Source: Monarcha castaneiventris obscurior (Eukaryota > Chordata > Aves > Passeriformes > Monarchidae). Taken from it: a DNA stretch of 64,000 nucleotides. The notes beneath the pieces are model-generated. The model was not told where the DNA came from and did not search any database. It was given only the letters and a program-made list of their open reading frames with translations. Every line of letters starts with the position of its first letter. The first letter of the stretch is position 1. Shown here in pieces: positions 60,841 to 64,000 of the stretch. The stretch lies in contig JAMPIT010000258.1 in the NCBI GenBank assembly GCA_026261815.1, positions 7,617,501 through 7,681,500 on the forward strand, given 5' to 3'. The translations under genes and the position numbers were made by a program.

Positions 60841-62039
60841 ATTGCTTGCTGGCTTAGTCTAAACCAGAGTGGCAGAGGAACTGTACCCAATGATCTCCAT
60901 CCCAGTGCCTGATCCTGTCAAGCAGCCCCATCCCAGTCCAGCAGAGAAACCCCAGAGCAGGAGCTGGGCACTGCATGTGCAGTTGCTCCTGTTTTGCACA
61001 CACGTGTGCACTGTTCCACACTGCTCCTGTGGCACAGGGACTCGGGGGACACCCTGTGGCTCACAGAGATCTGCTCAAGTGCCCTCTCCAGGAGCCTTTC
61101 TGCAGCTTGTTCCTGGGAATCAGAGATGGCACCAACTCACAGCTCAGGCTGCCTTTGCTTCGGGCTCTGACAACTTAATAACTGTTTGTTGTCCTTGGCA
61201 TGGTGGTGCCATCTGGCCCTGCTTGGCCAGCGGGGCTGTGATCCTGCACTGCCTGGAATTTCAGCTCCTGCTGGTGAGATGCTGGGCTGTGCTGGAATGG
61301 CAGCAGCAGCAGCTCGGTGCCAGCCTGTGGCAGATGGAACGCGCCTCAATCAGCCCCGAGAGCTGTGATGGAGATGGACACACAGAGCTGTTGGAGCTGC
61401 CTTTGAGACAATTCAGGGAAGGCGTGAAGGGGGTTTCAGGTGTGACACAGGACCCCAAGGCAGGAATTAAAGAGCCACAGGATGTCCACAGGCCTCTCTG
61501 CTCCCCTTGAAGGATTCTAAACCTGTACCAGTAAAAGTAGGAAGAAGATTTTGATAGATTCCCTGGTGTATATTTCTTCTTCTTATTGTTGTTGTTATTA
61601 TTTTGTTATTTTACTCAAATGAGGGAAGCAAATGTTAGAAGAGAGTGCAGAAGAAAGGAAACTAAACCACATAAATTTAGTGAGTTTGTTTCTTTTCCTC
61701 CTGGGGACCAAAAATACAGAAGGGTGCTGGCACTCAGCACACGTGTGCCCTCCTGTCCCTCAGAGCCCCATGAGCTTTACCCTGGTGGAGTTCCCTTCTG
61801 CAGGAGCACAGGGAGGGTGGTGCTCCCTGCAGCAATGAGAGCTGTGGTCCTGGTTAGGATCCCTTTTAACTGAGAAACAGGGACCTCCAGCTGCAATTCC
61901 CCCATCTGTGTGTGCCAACAGGGCTGTGGAACCAGAGAACACACAGTGCCCTGTTTGCTTACCCTCCACCCTGCTAAAATGCCTGTGGTTTGATTCCTTT
62001 CCTCTGTAATAAACTGTGCCCACCACAGCGTATATTCTT

Positions 62040-62345
62040 TTAAATAACATTTTAAAATATTTTCCGGTAAATTAAAGTGATGACATGTTTGTAGGGCTCA
62101 TTGTTAATTTCATTTCCTTTGGCTCAGCCAGCCAGATAAAATGCAATGTTATTAATCTTTGTTTAAAAGAAGATCCTTTGCCGAACAGTAATAAATGATC
62201 CTGATAGATTTGTCAGGAAAATGAATGATAATCATTTGCAGATAGACACAAGCCTCGTATGGAAGATTAATAAGAAAATATGTATTGGCATCATTAATAA
62301 CATCTGCTGCCAATGCACTTGGATATTGGTTACAGCCTGAGAGCG
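62040..62345. promoter_or_regulatory. Candidate conserved noncoding element
   Basis: Non-repetitive AT-rich stretch with CATTGTTAATTTC, GTTATTAATCTTTG (TCF/LEF-like), AATGATAATCATTTGC, GAAGATTAATAAG and GCATCATTAATAAC. Homeobox and octamer-like cores are dense. No coding potential. Confidence 0.38.
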
Positions 62346-63876
62346 ATGTGTTCTTGTTAGGACACCACAACTCATCCCCTGCTGCCACAGCCAGCCTGCA
62401 CAGTGCTCCTGTTCAGCTGGGGTTTCAGTTTTTGATTTATTTGGTTTTAATTTTTTTTCAGCTAATTACACTGTTTTCCTAGAAAACAAAAGCAAAGGTC
62501 AAGATGTTTTGAGACAACTTTGCTTTATTTCAATAAAACCTGTCAGACTCCCCCTCCCCAATCATTCTTTTCTCTTTTGTTTCACTTCAGTGCTTCAAAG
62601 CAGAGTAGTGAAGTCAAATCAGTTTCCCAATGAAATGTGTTCCTCCTGGGGATGCACAGCTGGCTGCATCTGGCAGTGTGGGTGTCTCCACTCCTTCTCA
62701 GGGCCAAGCTCAGAGATGCAGTCACAGTTCTCAAAGTGCATTACTTTGTTTAACCAACATCAACACCATCATTTTAAAGGAAAAGTTACCTTCAAGGATC
62801 TGTGGGGTGAGATGGGGAGGGGAAAATCTCATCACATAACCAAAGATCAAAAATATTTTGTCATTAAAAAAAAAATGGCTTAGTAAAATTCAGTTCTACT
62901 CTCTGCAAAACTGAATTTTTCTTTGGGGAGAAAAAAAAATCCAAAACGTTTAAAAAACTGCCCCAGTTTCCTCATCCTGCTCTGTGTTGCAGTCCCCATG
63001 GATGTGTGGTCCAAAAAAGCTAATAAACCCATTGAGCTGAGAGCTGCTGAGGGTCTCTGTGGCCCAGGGTGAGGAGGTGAGAGCCCTGGTATTTATAAGT
63101 GCACTAAAAATGTACCTGTTCTTATTAGACATTTGCCAGCTATTAATCACTGCTAGTAACTTGATTTTCTCCAAATACTTTGAGGCACTCTCTGATCTGG
63201 CACCTCCTGCCTGAAATGGAATAGTGGAAAGGCACAACAAGCTCTGTGTCATGTGCCTCTTACCGTGGAGATGGAGGGGCAGCTCATGGGGCTGAGATCT
63301 CCCTTCTTCACAGGAAATCTACTTTTTCCTCTTAGAATGAGCAAATGCTTAAACTAACCTGCATGAGGCCAGCACAAACCCATCCTGCTCCATCCAAACT
63401 GGGGATGAGCAGGGGAATCATGGCTCAACCTTCCCATGCCTGGTGGAAACAGAGCCTTGTTTTTTTCTCTCCTCGCTGTCTCATGACTCATTTTCTTCAT
63501 GGTGCCGTGTTTCTCTGTGTGCCCTCACCTCCCCACACAGCCCACGGTCACTGGGACCTGCCCTTTGGATGCAGGGTCACATCCTGCGGCCATTTTCAGC
63601 CTTCTCCAGGCACAGATGTTAACAGTGGGTGCTGCTGTGCTGTCTCTTCGTGGTTTCAAAGATTTTTGGCTATGCCACCTTCTGCGATGGCCCTGAGGTG
63701 CATCAGAGGAGCTCAGACTTGTTCCAAAAGGCGAGATGCTGATCCAGGCCCCAAGGAAGGGTTTTCTTTTCTGTGGCACAGCCAGGTCGCTGTGGTCCCA
63801 GGGAGCCCTTTGTGTGTCAGACAGGACAGATCACCACCACAACCCACAGTCAGGACTCCTTGGTTACCGAGGCACC

Positions 63877-63882
63877 TTTATT
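63877..63882 (-). terminator. Minus-strand poly(A) signal AATAAA: 3' end of a convergent gene
   Basis: TTTATT on the + strand is AATAAA on the minus strand (CCAGCAATAAAGGTGCC). It is followed 27 nt later by the GT-rich ACTGTGGGTTGTGGTGGTGA, an ideal downstream element. The GC-rich DNA from 63883 to 64000 would then be the 3' UTR of a gene transcribed leftwards. Remembered vertebrate gene order suggests SLC5A9, which is convergent with SPATA6, but no coding sequence is visible to prove it. Confidence 0.5.
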
Positions 63883-64000
63883 GCTGGAAATGCTGTTAAG
63901 GGGCAGCATCGGCCCCGTGAGCAAACAGGCCCAGGCTGGTGTAAGCCCAGCCCTCGTGCAGCAGAGGGGGCAGGATGGGGGCTCAGGGAGCAGGAAGAAG
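63883..64000 (-). other. Possible 3' UTR of a minus-strand gene running off the window
   Basis: GC-rich sequence directly upstream (minus strand) of the AATAAA. It shows no recognisable C-terminal coding sequence. Its nature depends on the poly(A) signal being real. Confidence 0.35.

Larger units (their letters stand above)
55976..63850. other. Intergenic region downstream of SPATA6
   Basis: Holds the SINE, a simple repeat and candidate regulatory blocks listed separately. GC-richer stretches (60.87-61.5 and 63.3-63.9 kb) carry 184-213-codon frames with no recognisable domain or codon signal. No exon of a known neighbour could be identified. Confidence 0.6.

Noticed and set aside
60869..61510. 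213-codon + strand open frame downstream of SPATA6
   Set aside because: It lies in GC-rich, stop-poor DNA and the product is a random-looking mix of His, Cys, Pro and Gln with no motif. No splice or conservation support.
63345..63899. 184-codon + strand open frame near the right edge
   Set aside because: It overlaps the minus-strand poly(A) signal, has no recognisable content and is explained by GC-rich composition.
1..64000. CRISPR array, tRNA/rRNA genes, or a microbial-type gene cluster
   Set aside because: No regularly spaced repeats, no cloverleaf gene with both control boxes (the tRNA-like piece at 59.5 kb is a SINE), and the whole window has vertebrate gene structure.

Overview
The window is nuclear DNA of a bird, probably a passerine. 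Protein-coding sequence is split into short exons with GT-AG introns. Interspersed repeats are avian: two CR1 LINE 3' ends, a solo endogenous-retrovirus LTR, and a tRNA-Ile-derived SINE with a CR1-like tail, resembling the TguSINE1 family known from passerines. There is no bacterial-type gene organisation, and nearly all long open frames are chance or shadow frames.

Layout. 1-15.9 kb is intergenic: one CR1 fragment (about 820-1065), A-rich tracts, and several AT-rich, homeobox-motif-rich blocks that look like conserved noncoding elements (about 2.0, 3.1, 7.1-7.5, 8.3-8.6 and 11.2-11.5 kb). A second CR1 fragment (15.92-16.18 kb) abuts a CpG island (16.18-16.87 kb). The island carries the promoter and first exon of the only gene I can establish, SPATA6, on the + strand. 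I rebuilt all 13 coding exons from 16470 to 53174; they join in phase with GT-AG borders and give a 471-residue protein that follows vertebrate SPATA6 from its first to near its last residue. An X-box (RFX site) lies about 57 bp upstream of the start codon, which fits a sperm-flagellum gene. A 621-bp antisense solo LTR with a 5-bp target duplication sits 49 bp after exon 7. The 3' UTR probably runs to an AATAAA at 55951.

From 56 to 64 kb the sequence is mostly intergenic: a SINE, microsatellites, conserved-looking AT-rich blocks and a promoter-like CCAAT/TATA/Inr arrangement near 59.26-59.36 kb. At the right edge a minus-strand AATAAA with a GT-rich downstream element marks the probable 3' end of a convergent gene. 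By remembered vertebrate synteny this could be SLC5A9, but no coding sequence of it is visible.

I found no CRISPR array, operon, tRNA or rRNA gene, and no evidence of a new multi-gene system. The points of most interest are regulatory and splicing-related: the X-box, the LTR beside a weak splice donor, an in-frame alternative acceptor at exon 3, and the orphan core-promoter-like site downstream.
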